DNA from: Collinsella aerofaciens
GTDB taxonomy: Bacteria > Actinomycetota > Coriobacteriia > Coriobacteriales > Coriobacteriaceae
Direction of reading: 5' to 3'
DNA length: 64,000 bases
Assembly: GCF_902364355.1 (NCBI RefSeq)
Contig: NZ_CABJDK010000001.1
Coordinates: 488,661-552,660, forward strand
Position numbers and translations under genes: made by a program. The notes below the pieces were generated by a model, which had not been told where the DNA came from, searched no databases, and was given only the letters and a program-made list of their open reading frames with translations. Shown here piece by piece: positions 8,472 to 17,557 of the stretch (the stretch's first letter is position 1; each line of letters begins with the position of its first letter).

Positions 8472-9332
8472 TTACGCCTTAAGCGTGAGCACCGCGCCGA
8501 AGGCGGTCGGGCCGCAATGGCTCGAGATGACGCCGCCAACCTGCGTCCAGGTAACGTCCTCAAAGCCCAGGTCGTGCGCATAGACTTCCATGTCGTCGCG
8601 CAGCTCCTGGGAAAGGCCCACCGAATACGCCAAGCCAATGTGCGAGTAATCAATATCGCCCTTGGCAACCATGTGGTCAATAAAGGCACGGGCGCATTTG
8701 AGCATGGAGCCGCGGAGCTTCTTGGTCGCCACGAACTTGCCACCCGTCACCTCAATGCAGGGCTTAATCTTGAGCAGATGAGCGCCCAGGAACGCGGCGT
8801 TAGACAAGCGACCGCCCGCCTTAAGGAAGGCAAGGTCGGTAGGAACAAAGCCCAGCAGCACGCGGTCCATGACGGAGTTCGTAAAAGCAAAAATCTCATC
8901 GACGGTGGCATCGGGGTGAGCCTCGATGTATTTGGCGGTCTCGACGGCAACGAGCGACTGGCCAACCGAAACAAAACGCGTGTCCATAGAGAAGACGTAG
9001 TCGCGGCCCTTAGCTGCAATCTTGGAGGACTGATGCGAGCAGGTCGTGGCCTCGGAATATGCGAGATGCAAAATGGTCGCGTCGGGCTGCTCGGCATGGA
9101 TGCGGTCGTACACGTGAGCAAAATCCGCAGGCGCGCAGCCACTGGTCTTGGGCATCACGCCAAACTCGTTGCAGCGCGAATAAATCTCAAGCGGATCGAT
9201 CGAGCCGTCCTCGACGGTCTCGTCACCAATCGTGACATGCATGGGCACACGCACGATGCCATAGCGCTCGCAGAGCTCCGGTGTCACATCCGAACCAGAC
9301 TCAACCACGATTACGTACTTGCCCATTATCAT
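8472..9332 (-). CDS. DegV family fatty-acid-binding protein
   Basis: DegV/FakB-type protein that binds a fatty acid for phosphorylation by a FakA kinase. N-terminus KYVIVVESGSDVTPEL and the segment HLAYSEATTCSHQSS carry the family residues; RLSNAAFLGAHLLKIKPCIE is also typical. About 286 aa. The start is uncertain: GTG, ATG and ATG are all in frame at 9335, 9332 and 9326, and the ribosome site is weak. No fakA is nearby. The upstream stretch 9333-9610 contains two AAACGGTAGC repeats (near 9516 and 9533) but no gene. Confidence 0.9.
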   Translation of the reverse strand: MIMGKYVIVVESGSDVTPELCERYGIVRVPMHVTIGDETVEDGSIDPLEIYSRCNEFGVMPKTSGCAPADFAHVYDRIHAEQPDATILHLAYSEATTCSHQSSKIAAKGRDYVFSMDTRFVSVGQSLVAVETAKYIEAHPDATVDEIFAFTNSVMDRVLLGFVPTDLAFLKAGGRLSNAAFLGAHLLKIKPCIEVTGGKFVATKKLRGSMLKCARAFIDHMVAKGDIDYSHIGLAYSVGLSQELRDDMEVYAHDLGFEDVTWTQVGGVISSHCGPTAFGAVLTLKA

Positions 9333-9610
9333 CACGACCCATCTCGACGTTGGTTATTTATTACGCGCGCACGCCCGTCGCCCAATTGAACAACGACTCC
9401 CAAGCACCAGAGAGACGCCGCCCTTCGCCACAACAAAGGACAGCGTCTCCCTGAAATACTCCGTGCTTGCATGAGATTCTACACGGTTTGGTAATGAGTG
9501 TTACTTACTCCGCAAACGGTAGCTATATGCGATAAACGGTAGCAAGCAAGAATCCAGAACGCTCAACCCATTAGGAGAGTTCCGCCTAAAGGGTGACTAC
9601 ACAGGACCCC

Positions 9611-9739
9611 GCCGGGGCTGTTTGAGCTACCTCCCAAAATATTCCGCAGGACGCAAGAAGCCCTCGCCGCACAAAGTGCGCAGCGAGGGCTTCTTGCATG
9701 TCCGAGGACGTTTTGGGAGGTAGCTCAAACAGCCCCGGC
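9611..9739. repeat. Nested palindrome, family alpha copy C
   Basis: Perfect 29-bp inverted repeat: 9611-9639 pairs with 9711-9739. Inside is a second hairpin of GCAAGAAGCCCTCGC / GCGAGGGCTTCTTGC with small asymmetries. The 70-nt core (9641-9710) begins ATTCCGCAGG and ends TCCGAGGACG, and is nearly the same as in copy E at 37257-37325 although the outer arms are unrelated. It lies downstream of the split PFL genes. Confidence 0.88.
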
Positions 9740-9762
9740 GATCCTGCGGGAGTTAAACCCCT

Positions 9763-10014
9763 TTAGAACTTGTTGTGGAAGGTACGCGAAATGACCTCGT
9801 CCTGCTGCTCCTTGGTGAGCGTGTGGAAGTTCACGGCATAGCCGGAAACGCGGATGGTCAGCTGCGGGTACTTCTCGGGGTGAGCCTGAGCGTCAAGCAG
9901 CGTCTCACGGTTGAAGACGTTGATGTTCAGGTGGTGGCCACCCTTCTCGGCGTAAGCGTCGAGCATGTGGACCAGGTTATCGGCCTGAGTCTCGGAAACT
10001 TCAGAAACCTTCAT
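9763..10014 (-). CDS. Separate glycyl-radical domain of pyruvate formate-lyase
   Basis: 83 aa that align with the last ~80 residues of ordinary [36 protein letters not shown] and ISRTFH. Gly58 in RVSGY is the radical site. GrcA/YfiD proteins look like this, but they coexist with complete PFL, whereas the pflB upstream ends before this domain. A strong AAGGAGA and its own ATG argue against a frameshift. Inference: it combines with the 683-aa PflB to form the working enzyme and is activated by PflA. Confidence 0.9.
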   Translation of the reverse strand: MKVSEVSETQADNLVHMLDAYAEKGGHHLNINVFNRETLLDAQAHPEKYPQLTIRVSGYAVNFHTLTKEQQDEVISRTFHNKF

Positions 10015-10099
10015 AATGTGTCTCCTTCGATTAATAGGCGCCGGCCGAAACCGGCACGCTAATCAGTAATCGTTATTGTTAGTATAGCACTAACAATAG
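10015..10099 (-). promoter_or_regulatory. Two hairpins between the PFL halves
   Basis: The 85-nt spacer has ATTGTTAGT / ACTAACAAT around GCTAT just after the pflB stop, and a GCCGG / CCGGC hairpin just before the ribosome site of the small gene. Neither has a U-tract. They may set the ratio of the two subunits by mRNA processing or stabilisation; this is inference. Confidence 0.5.
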
Positions 10100-12151
10100 T
10101 TACTCGCCCAGCTGATCAAGGTCGATATCGCCAAAGAACACCTGGTCCTCCTTGCCGAGCGCGCCCGGGATGATGGAGAAGGTGTTGGAGATGCCGTCCT
10201 GAGCATCGCGGAACGGGAGCTTGGAAACCGAAGACAGCGAAGCGATGGCGCCGTGGCTATCGCGCTTGTGCATGGGGTTAGCACCCGGGGCGAAGGGCTG
10301 GCCAGCCTTGCGGCCATCAGGCGTAGAACCGGTCTTCTTGCCGTACACGACGTTGGAGGTGATGGTCAGAACCGAGGTCGTGGGCACGGAGTTGCGGTAG
10401 GTGTCGTTCATGCGGATGTACTCCATGAACTGGTGCACAACGTCGTGAGCGATCTGGTCGACGCGGTCGTCGTCGTTACCGTACTTGGGGAACTCGCCCT
10501 CGGTCTCGAAGTCGACAATGATGCCGTTCTCGTCGCGGACGGGGTGGACCTTGGCGTACTTGATGGCGGACAGGGAGTCAGCCACGACGGAAAGGCCAGC
10601 AATGCCCGTAGCGAACCAGCGGTGCACGTGCTTGTCGTGCAGAGCCATCTGGATGCGCTCGTAGCAATACTTGTCGTGCATGTAGTGGATGATGTTCAGC
10701 GAGTTGACGTACACGCCAGCGAGCCACTTCATCATGTCGTTGTACTTGGCCACAACGTCGTCGTAATCGAGCGTATCGCCCTCGACGGCGCGATACTTGG
10801 GGCCGACCTGCTTCTTGGAGACCTCGTCAACACCGCCGTTGAGTGCGTACAGCAGGCACTTGGCCAGGTTGGCACGGGCGCCGAAGAACTGCATCTCCTT
10901 GCCGATGCGCATGGAGGACACACAGCAGGCAATGCCGTAGTCGTCGCCGTGGTAGACGCGCATGAGGTCGTCGTTCTCGTACTGGATCGAGGAGCTGGCA
11001 ACAGAAGTCTTGGCGCAGAACTTCTTGAAGTTCTCGGGCAGACGGGTCGACCACAGAACGGTCATGTTGGGCTCGGGGCTGGTGCCCATGTTCTCGAGCG
11101 TGTGCAGGTAGCGGTAGCTCATCTTGGTAACGAGCGTACGGCCGTCAACACCCATGCCGCCGATGGACTCGGTGACCCACTGCGGATCGCCGGTAAACAG
11201 GGCCTGGTACTCGGGGGTACGGGCAAACTTGACCATGCGGAGCTTCATGATGAAGTGATCCACGAACTCCTGGATCTGCTCCTCGGTGAAGGTACCGTTG
11301 GCAAGGTCGCGCTCAGCGTAGATGTCGATGAACGTGGAGGTACGGCCGATGGACATAGCGGCGCCGTTCTGCTCCTTGACGGAAGCGAGGTAGGCGAAGT
11401 ACATCCACTGGATGGCCTCCTGCGTGTTGGTAGCAGGGTTGGAAATGTCGAAACCATAGGTCTCGGCCATCATCTTGAGCTCGCCGAGGGCGCGGATCTG
11501 CTCCTGCAGCTCCTCACGATCGCGGATGTTGTCGGCGGTCATGACCGTCGGGGTGGAAGCCTTCTGGGCCTCCTTGTCCTTGATCAGGTAGTCGACACCG
11601 TACAGGGCGACACGACGGTAGTCGCCGATGATGCGGCCGCGGCCATAGCCATCGGGCAGACCGGTGATGATGTGGGCCGAACGGCAGGCGCGCATCTCGG
11701 GGGTGTAGACATCGAAGACGCCGGCGTTGTGGGTCTTGCGCTCGAAGGTGTAGCGCTCGACAACGTTCTCGTCGATCTTGTAGCCGTGCTGGCTGGCAGC
11801 CTGGCAAGCGATGCGGATACCGCCGTTGACGTGCAGCGCGCGCTTGAGCGGCTTGTCGGTCTGGAGGCCGACGATGGTCTCCTTGTCGCGATGGGCGTTA
11901 TCGATGTAGCCAGCGGGGTGGCTCACGATACCCGTGACGGTCTTGGTGTCCATATCGAGGACGCCGCCCTGCTCGCGCTCCTTGAGCAGCAGGTCGAGAA
12001 CCTCGCCCCACAGCTCCTTGGTACGCTCGGTCGGGCCGGCGAGGAACGACTCGTCGCCCTCGTAGGGGGTGTAGTTCTTCTGGATGAAGTCTCGGACGTC
12101 AACCTCTCCCGTCCAGATGCCTTCCTTGAAGCCTTCCCATGCCTCCTGCAT
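10100..12151 (-). CDS. pflB: Pyruvate formate-lyase, truncated before the radical domain
   Basis: Cleaves pyruvate with CoA to acetyl-CoA and formate. The catalytic Cys pair is C409-C410 in [13 protein letters not shown]. The 683-aa protein ends at [17 protein letters not shown], where other PFLs continue for about 75 residues to the essential RVSGY glycine. That domain is encoded by the next gene; together they total 766 aa, close to the roughly 760 aa of E. coli PflB. The start ATG has AGGAG 12 nt upstream. A one-piece pflB elsewhere in the genome cannot be excluded. Confidence 0.93.
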   Translation of the reverse strand: MQEAWEGFKEGIWTGEVDVRDFIQKNYTPYEGDESFLAGPTERTKELWGEVLDLLLKEREQGGVLDMDTKTVTGIVSHPAGYIDNAHRDKETIVGLQTDKPLKRALHVNGGIRIACQAASQHGYKIDENVVERYTFERKTHNAGVFDVYTPEMRACRSAHIITGLPDGYGRGRIIGDYRRVALYGVDYLIKDKEAQKASTPTVMTADNIRDREELQEQIRALGELKMMAETYGFDISNPATNTQEAIQWMYFAYLASVKEQNGAAMSIGRTSTFIDIYAERDLANGTFTEEQIQEFVDHFIMKLRMVKFARTPEYQALFTGDPQWVTESIGGMGVDGRTLVTKMSYRYLHTLENMGTSPEPNMTVLWSTRLPENFKKFCAKTSVASSSIQYENDDLMRVYHGDDYGIACCVSSMRIGKEMQFFGARANLAKCLLYALNGGVDEVSKKQVGPKYRAVEGDTLDYDDVVAKYNDMMKWLAGVYVNSLNIIHYMHDKYCYERIQMALHDKHVHRWFATGIAGLSVVADSLSAIKYAKVHPVRDENGIIVDFETEGEFPKYGNDDDRVDQIAHDVVHQFMEYIRMNDTYRNSVPTTSVLTITSNVVYGKKTGSTPDGRKAGQPFAPGANPMHKRDSHGAIASLSSVSKLPFRDAQDGISNTFSIIPGALGKEDQVFFGDIDLDQLGE

Positions 12152-12545
12152 TGTGTAACCACGCTCCTAGTTACGTGTAATGCGGCGCACTCTCACACCG
12201 CTGCTTATTGAATTCTTGAATGTTAGACCTGCATGACCGGCTTCATTCGCCTTCCGTCGCGCGTTAGCGCAGGGAAAAACGTTTATTCACCTTGGTCTTG
12301 CAACCCTAAACCCAAGATTTCACCCGTTAGTGAAGGATAACATAGCCACCCCCTTCATCAGGGCTGTTATATGTTCCTTTTTTTGTGTCATGAGAGCGTT
12401 TTCAACAAATCCGCAGGAAACGCGCCCGTCATCATCTACCGTTCACCGAATTATTTGATATTTCCCCTTGCCTTTATACGTCCTTCACTCTAGCTGTTAT
12501 GCCAGCTTTAGCAGGGTAAAGTACCCCAGAGACCCCACAGAAACT
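12152..12545. promoter_or_regulatory. pflB upstream region
   Basis: No gene is seen in these 394 bases. It holds TTCAC-N6-GTGAA at 12319-12334 and ACCGTTCACCG at 12438-12448, a motif shared with six other intergenic regions in the window. A promoter is expected on the minus strand but I cannot place it with confidence. Confidence 0.5.
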
Positions 12546-12583
12546 ACAGGGCGGCCACGGGATTTCCCCCGGGGCCGCCCTGT
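12546..12583 (-). terminator. Terminator-like hairpin after the KdgT-type permease
   Basis: Perfect 11-bp stem ACAGGGCGGCC / GGCCGCCCTGT. On the minus strand it is followed by AGTTTCTG, only moderately U-rich. Confidence 0.6.
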
Positions 12584-12621
12584 GGCATGGCTAGTTATTT
12601 AGCTTTGATTGCCGCTTGGCA

Positions 12622-13635
12622 TTAGGCGGCTGCGGCGGCTTTGTCGGTCGTTGCCTTGCTGTGGCCCTGGCCCTCAAAATGCTTGTAGCACCAGCTGGTG
12701 ACCAGCGGGGTCAAAATGGCCGTCACGATAGCACATGCTGCGACCTGCGCCGTAGCCGTCGCGAGCACCGCGCCGCCGTACATGGCCTCGTTGACGCTTG
12801 CCATGGCAGCAGGCGTGGCCACATTGGCTCCGGCGCAGCTCGAAATGGCCGCACCTGCGACACCCGTACCGCCCGTGAGCTTATCGACCGCGATGACGGG
12901 AATTGCAAAGACCACCGAGCAGATCACGCCGAGCAGGATGCCGGGAAGACCACCGTTGATAAGCTGGCCAAAGGTCATGGTCGATCCCATGGCAAAGAAG
13001 ACGAGCACGATGATGGCGGAAAGTGCCGGTGCCATCATCTTCTTAAAGCTGGGGAAGAGGTTACCCAGGATAATGCCGACGACGATCGGCAGGATGGCGC
13101 CCACGAGCGACCAGCCGATCGGAGCCTGACCGGCAGCGCCGAGCACGATCATCGTGACCGGAGGGCCGACAACCAGCGTGGTGATGGCGACGGCGCCACG
13201 CTCGGCCTCATTGCCCATGGTGCCCATCAGACCAGCGTACATAGCGTTGTTGGCGCCGGTGCAAGCGGCCAGCATCACCATGGCAGAGATGCCAAACAGG
13301 TTGTCGTTGAATACATAAAGGATGAGCAGCGACACGGCAACGACCACGATCTGCTTGACGGCGATGATGATGGCGCCGCGGGCAGCGGCGGCAGGAGCGC
13401 TCTTAAACGAAATCGTCGTACCGACGATGAGCAAAAAAGCGCCAACAAGCGGGCCTGCGCCCTGCTGGGTCATGCCGAGCGTAAAGCTGCCGAGCGTTTT
13501 GAACAGATCGGGGAACAGCGTGTTGAGCAGGCAGCCCAACAAAAGCGGCACCAAAATATTGGCACCCGGGATGGAGGACATCTTAAAGAACGGCTCCTTT
13601 GCCGCCGGCGCCTCCACCGCAGTCGATTCACTCAT
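12622..13635 (-). CDS. 2-keto-3-deoxygluconate permease family transporter
   Basis: About ten hydrophobic segments and the KdgT family pattern (SSIPGANILVPLLLGCLLNTLFP near the N-terminus, AISSCAGANVATPAAMA near residue 285). The family moves 2-keto-3-deoxy-gluconate or related sugar acids with protons. AAAGGAGA supports the ATG at 13635; the ATG at 13656 would overlap that site. It lies downstream of an SDR dehydrogenase with a hairpin between. The substrate is not proven by sequence. Confidence 0.85.
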   Translation of the reverse strand: MSESTAVEAPAAKEPFFKMSSIPGANILVPLLLGCLLNTLFPDLFKTLGSFTLGMTQQGAGPLVGAFLLIVGTTISFKSAPAAAARGAIIIAVKQIVVVAVSLLILYVFNDNLFGISAMVMLAACTGANNAMYAGLMGTMGNEAERGAVAITTLVVGPPVTMIVLGAAGQAPIGWSLVGAILPIVVGIILGNLFPSFKKMMAPALSAIIVLVFFAMGSTMTFGQLINGGLPGILLGVICSVVFAIPVIAVDKLTGGTGVAGAAISSCAGANVATPAAMASVNEAMYGGAVLATATAQVAACAIVTAILTPLVTSWCYKHFEGQGHSKATTDKAAAAA

Positions 13636-13692
13636 ATATATCTCCTTTGGATGCATGCGAATCGTAGCCGCACGCGCCTTTGTCAGAAAGAA

Positions 13693-13724
13693 GGCGACGG
13701 TCCCGAGTCGCAGGAGCCGTCGCC
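13693..13724 (-). terminator. Hairpin between SDR gene and permease
   Basis: GGCGACGG / CCGTCGCC stem followed on the minus strand by TTCTTTCT. It may terminate part of the transcription from the SDR gene before the permease. Confidence 0.6.
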
Positions 13725-13743
13725 GAATTAACGTCGCGGGGTA

Positions 13744-14493
13744 TTACCCGTCCAGAACGATGCCACCGTCGCAGTCACCGATCTCGCCGTTCACGAAGCT
13801 AGCGAGGTCGGAAGCGAAGAAGAGCACCATCTGCGCAGGCTCGCTGGCCTGGGCGGCGCGGCCCAGAGGAATACCGTTGATGATGCGCTGAGAGTTCTCG
13901 TCAGAGAGAATCGAGGTCATATCGGTAAGGGTGAGCGACGGGCACACGGCGTTGCAGCGGACGCCAAACTTGCCGCCTTCCTTGGCGACTGCCTTGGTTA
14001 GACCGTTAACACCGGCTTTGGAGCTGGCGTAGGCAGCGGTGCCGAGCAGGCCGCCGCCGATCTTGCCAGCAACAGAGCTCACGTTGACGATAGTGCCGGC
14101 ATGGGCCGCCTTAAAGTGCGGGTACACGGCGTTCATCATGGTAAAGGTGCCGTTGAGGTTGATGTCGATGGTGCGACGCCACTCGGTGTCATCGATCTCG
14201 TCGAACTTCTTGGTGCTGATGACGCCAGCGCAGTTGATCAGGATGTTGGTTTGCGGCAGGTCCGTAAAAATCTGCTCGACGGTCTCACGCGCCTTAGGCG
14301 CATCGGCAACATCGAGCTGATAGAACTTGTTGCCCTCGCCAAGCTCGGCCACAGCGGCCTCGCCCTTGGCAGCGTTCCTTGCGATGAGCGCGACGTGTCC
14401 GCCGCCCGCGACGATGCCCTTGGCGATCTCGAGGCCAATGCCCTGAGTGCCACCCGTGACAATCGCGGTCTTGCCCGTGAAGTCAAATGCCAT
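13744..14493 (-). CDS. SDR-family NAD(P)-dependent dehydrogenase
   Basis: 249-aa classical short-chain dehydrogenase: cofactor loop TGGTQGIG near residue 14, NCAGV, catalytic Ser in NVSSVAG, and Tyr/Lys in YASSKAG. Beside a KdgT-type permease it could be a KduD-like 2-deoxy-gluconate dehydrogenase, but FabG-type enzymes look similar, so the substrate stays open. The start has GGGGGA upstream. Between this gene and marR lie three AATTCTT direct repeats (14613, 14631, 14648) that could be an operator. Confidence 0.85.
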   Translation of the reverse strand: MAFDFTGKTAIVTGGTQGIGLEIAKGIVAGGGHVALIARNAAKGEAAVAELGEGNKFYQLDVADAPKARETVEQIFTDLPQTNILINCAGVISTKKFDEIDDTEWRRTIDINLNGTFTMMNAVYPHFKAAHAGTIVNVSSVAGKIGGGLLGTAAYASSKAGVNGLTKAVAKEGGKFGVRCNAVCPSLTLTDMTSILSDENSQRIINGIPLGRAAQASEPAQMVLFFASDLASFVNGEIGDCDGGIVLDG

Positions 14494-14705
14494 GACTCCA
14501 TCCCCCTTTATATAAGGTGTCTCCTTGCGGGAAGTTGGAGCATCGCACGTGGCGATAAATGAGTCCCAGTCGTCATGGTGGTGACAACCCCTCGCCTAAC
14601 CGCGTGCATGATAATTCTTTGAAACGCTGCAATTCTTGAAAGATTTTAATTCTTTATGCGCTCTTTAAATTGCTCACCGCATGAGGCCCGCGTATGTGGG
14701 TATCA

Positions 14706-14752
14706 TCTTTCACCGAAAATAGTTTCTAGTGTTAGGGGTTTTCGGTGGAAGA
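14706..14752. promoter_or_regulatory. Inverted repeat over the marR start, probable MarR operator
   Basis: TCTTTCACCGAAAA (14706-14719) and TTTTCGGTGGAAGA (14739-14752) are complementary with one mismatch. The right arm covers the GTG start of the MarR gene, so binding would block its expression. Confidence 0.65.
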
Positions 14753-15194
14753 TACCGATTTCCATGAGCTTGGGCGTCAGCTCTTAACTGAGTTTGGCAG
14801 CATGCATCAGCGCATTTCGCGCTTTGCGGACAAAGCTCTCGGCGGCGAGATGGCTGTCATGCGCGCCCTCATGCTCGCTGGCGGCTCGCTCACGCCGAGC
14901 GAACTCGCCGATCGCGCCTGGGTCTCGAGCGCCCGCATCGCCAATATCCTACGCGCTCTCGAAGCCAAGGGCTGGGTCGAGCGCGAACACTCAAAGACCG
15001 ACCGTCGTCGCGTACACGTCACGGTGACCGACAAGGGATTCCAGGATCTCGAAATCAAACGTCGGGAATTCGAGAACCGCACCGCGGCTTTCCTCGAGCA
15101 GCTCGGCGAAACAGATACCCAAGAGATGGTGCGCCTTCTTAGACGTGCCAACGAAATTATCGACCGCAATCAAGAAAGGAGAGATGCCGAGTGA
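14745..15194 (+). CDS. MarR-family transcriptional regulator
   Basis: 149 aa with a winged helix: MAVMRALMLAGGSLTPSELADRAWVSSARIANILRALEAKGWVER and the wing KTDRRRVHVTVTDKG. The GTG start follows AGGGG. It overlaps the first ABC gene (GTGA overlap at 15191), so the regulator and exporter form one operon that it probably represses in the absence of a ligand. Ligand unknown. Confidence 0.9.
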   Translation: MEDTDFHELGRQLLTEFGSMHQRISRFADKALGGEMAVMRALMLAGGSLTPSELADRAWVSSARIANILRALEAKGWVEREHSKTDRRRVHVTVTDKGFQDLEIKRREFENRTAAFLEQLGETDTQEMVRLLRRANEIIDRNQERRDAE

Positions 15195-17557
15195 GGATTC
15201 TCAAGCTCTTTAAAAAGCATATTCCGGCACTGTTCACAGCTATCGTACTTATCGTAATCAGCTGCAACGCCGACCTGGCACTGCCTACCTATATGAGCGA
15301 CATCGTCGACGTGGGTGTGCAGCAAGGCGGCATCGCCTCGCCCGTGCCCGACACCATTCGTGCCGAATCGCTCGACGACCTCGAACTCTTTATGAGCGCC
15401 AAAGACGCCAAGACAGTAGAAGCTGCGTTTGGCAGGGCAGACAAAAACGGCATTCGCACGTACAGGGGAACCGAGGATGAGCGCGCCGACGGCGGCAAGA
15501 TTGCCGATATCATGAGCCTGCCCGAGACCGTCGTCCTTTCGCTCAACCAAGGCATCGACGCCAGCTCCATGGGCGACATGATGGGCGCGTCCAGCGAGAA
15601 AGGCAACAGCGACGCCCAAGCCATGCCCACGCCCGAGCAAATGGCAGCGATGACGCCCGACCAGCTCGCCAAGATGCAGCAAAAGGCCGCAGCGGCGCAG
15701 AATATGCAAAAGCAGATTGATGCCGACGGCGGCAAGATCACCATGAAGAGCCTGCGTCTAGGCGTTGAAGGCGGCCTAATCGACCAAGGCAAGCTCGTCG
15801 AGGGCGCCAACGGTATGGCGGACAAAATGGGCTCCATGTCGGGCTCCATCGTGACCCAACGCGCCGTGAGCTATGTGCAGGACGAGTACAAGGCACAGGG
15901 TATCGACCCCGCCGACGTGCAGAACGCCTACCTGGGCCGCATGGCGACCACGATGTTTGGTCTGTGTCTGGTGTCGCTGGTCGCCACCATCCTGACCGGT
16001 GCCGTGGCTTCGCGCACCGCCTGCTCCATCGCCCGCGACCTGCGCCGCGAGACCTTCAACAAGGTTATGCACTTCTCGCCGGCCGAGGTGGGCAAGTTTA
16101 GCCAGGCCTCGCTCATCACCCGCTGCACCAACGACATTCAGCAGATTCAGATGGCCGCAACCCTGTTTATCCGCATGTGCCTCATGGCGCCCGTCATGGG
16201 CATCGTCGCCGTCATGCGCGTCCTGGCCAACCACACCGGCCTGGAGTGGACCATCGCCGTGGCCATCATCGCGGTCTCGGCCGTCGTCGGCGTGCTTATG
16301 GGCCTCACCATGCCCAAGTTCAAAAAGATGCAGAGCTTTGTGGACCGCGTGAACCTTACCGCCCGCGAGCTGCTCGACGGCCTTATGCCCATCCGCTCGT
16401 TTAACCGCGAGGAGCATGAGCTCGAGCGCTTTGACCAGGCGTCCCTCGACCTGATGACCACGCAGCTCTACACCAACCGCGCCATGAGCTTTATGATGCC
16501 GCTCATGATGCTCGTCATGAACTGCATCACCGTGCTTATCGTCTGGTTTGGTGCGCAGGGCGTGTCCGACGGCGTGATGCAGGTCGGCAACATGATGGCG
16601 TTTATCTCCTACACCATGCAGATCGTCATGGCGTTTATGATCCTCACCATGGTTTCGGTCATCCTGCCCCGCGCCGAGGTCGCAGCCGAGCGCGTGGAAG
16701 AGGTCATCACCTGTCCCACGAGCATCAACGACCCCGTCTCGCCCAAACTGCCCGCGGCCAACGCGCCGCGCGGTGAGCTCGCCTTCCACGACGTGAGCTT
16801 CCAGTATCCCGATGCCCACGCCGATGTCATCAGCGGTGTGAACTTCACCACGCACGCCGGCCAGATGCTCGGCATCATCGGCTCCACGGGTTCGGGCAAG
16901 TCCACGCTTGTGCAGCTCATCCCGCGCCTGTACGACGTCACCGGCGGCAGCATTTCGCTCGACGGCATCGACGTGCGCGATATGACCCTTTCCGAGCTTC
17001 GCCGCCGCATTGGCTATATCCCGCAGCAGGGGCGTCTGTTCTCGGGCACTGTCGAGAGCAACCTCAAATTTGCCGGCGACATGGTGAGCGATGATGACAT
17101 GCGCCAGGCGGCACGCATCGCACAGGCCGAGGACTTTATCGCCGAGCGCGAGGGCGGCTACGACTCCCCCATCAGCCAGGGCGGCTCCAATGTCTCGGGC
17201 GGTCAGCGCCAGCGCCTGGCCATCGCCCGCGCGTTGGCCAAAAAGCCCGAGGTCGTGGTGTTCGATGACTCGTTTAGCGCCCTCGACTACAAGACCGACG
17301 CGCGCCTGCGCGAGGAGCTTGCCAAAAACGTTACCGACGCCGCGCTCGTGGTCGTGGCCCAGCGCATCGCGACCATCATGCACGCCGATCAGATCATCGT
17401 GCTCGACGACGGCCACGTAGTGGGCACCGGCACGCACGAGGAACTGCTGCACAACTGCCCGGCATACCTGGAGATCGCACAGTCGCAGCTTTCCGCCGAG
17501 GAGTTGGGGCTTACCCAAGAAGAGATTGAAGCCGTCATGGAAGGAGGCGAGCGCTAA
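15191..17557 (+). CDS. ABC exporter subunit with degenerate ATP site and large extracellular insert
   Basis: 788-aa membrane-plus-ATPase half-transporter. After the first membrane segment there is an insert of about 200 residues (about 40-250), rich in Met and Gln around MPTPEQMAAMTPDQLAKMQQ, predicted to lie outside the membrane. Walker A GSTGSGKS is near residue 563 and the signature is VSGGQRQR. The residue after Walker B is Asp (VVFDDSFSALD) in place of catalytic Glu, and the switch His is Gln (VVVAQRIATI). This is the non-catalytic half of a heterodimer with the next gene. GTG start overlapping marR. Confidence 0.92.
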   Translation: MRILKLFKKHIPALFTAIVLIVISCNADLALPTYMSDIVDVGVQQGGIASPVPDTIRAESLDDLELFMSAKDAKTVEAAFGRADKNGIRTYRGTEDERADGGKIADIMSLPETVVLSLNQGIDASSMGDMMGASSEKGNSDAQAMPTPEQMAAMTPDQLAKMQQKAAAAQNMQKQIDADGGKITMKSLRLGVEGGLIDQGKLVEGANGMADKMGSMSGSIVTQRAVSYVQDEYKAQGIDPADVQNAYLGRMATTMFGLCLVSLVATILTGAVASRTACSIARDLRRETFNKVMHFSPAEVGKFSQASLITRCTNDIQQIQMAATLFIRMCLMAPVMGIVAVMRVLANHTGLEWTIAVAIIAVSAVVGVLMGLTMPKFKKMQSFVDRVNLTARELLDGLMPIRSFNREEHELERFDQASLDLMTTQLYTNRAMSFMMPLMMLVMNCITVLIVWFGAQGVSDGVMQVGNMMAFISYTMQIVMAFMILTMVSVILPRAEVAAERVEEVITCPTSINDPVSPKLPAANAPRGELAFHDVSFQYPDAHADVISGVNFTTHAGQMLGIIGSTGSGKSTLVQLIPRLYDVTGGSISLDGIDVRDMTLSELRRRIGYIPQQGRLFSGTVESNLKFAGDMVSDDDMRQAARIAQAEDFIAEREGGYDSPISQGGSNVSGGQRQRLAIARALAKKPEVVVFDDSFSALDYKTDARLREELAKNVTDAALVVVAQRIATIMHADQIIVLDDGHVVGTGTHEELLHNCPAYLEIAQSQLSAEELGLTQEEIEAVMEGGER

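Noticed and set aside
9763..10102. Frameshift or premature stop in a single pflB gene
   Set aside because: The two parts are separated by 85 nt with hairpins, and the second has its own AAGGAGA and ATG at the domain border.
10253..12211. 652-aa open frame opposite pflB
   Set aside because: Antisense shadow of a highly biased G+C-rich gene; Val/Gly/His-rich with no family motif.
12319..12334. Rex-type redox operator upstream of pflB
   Set aside because: TTCAC-N6-GTGAA has its half-sites in the opposite order and wrong spacing for the Rex consensus.
15776..17518. 580-aa open frame opposite the ABC exporter
   Set aside because: His/Asp/Gly-rich low-complexity translation caused by codon bias of the real gene.
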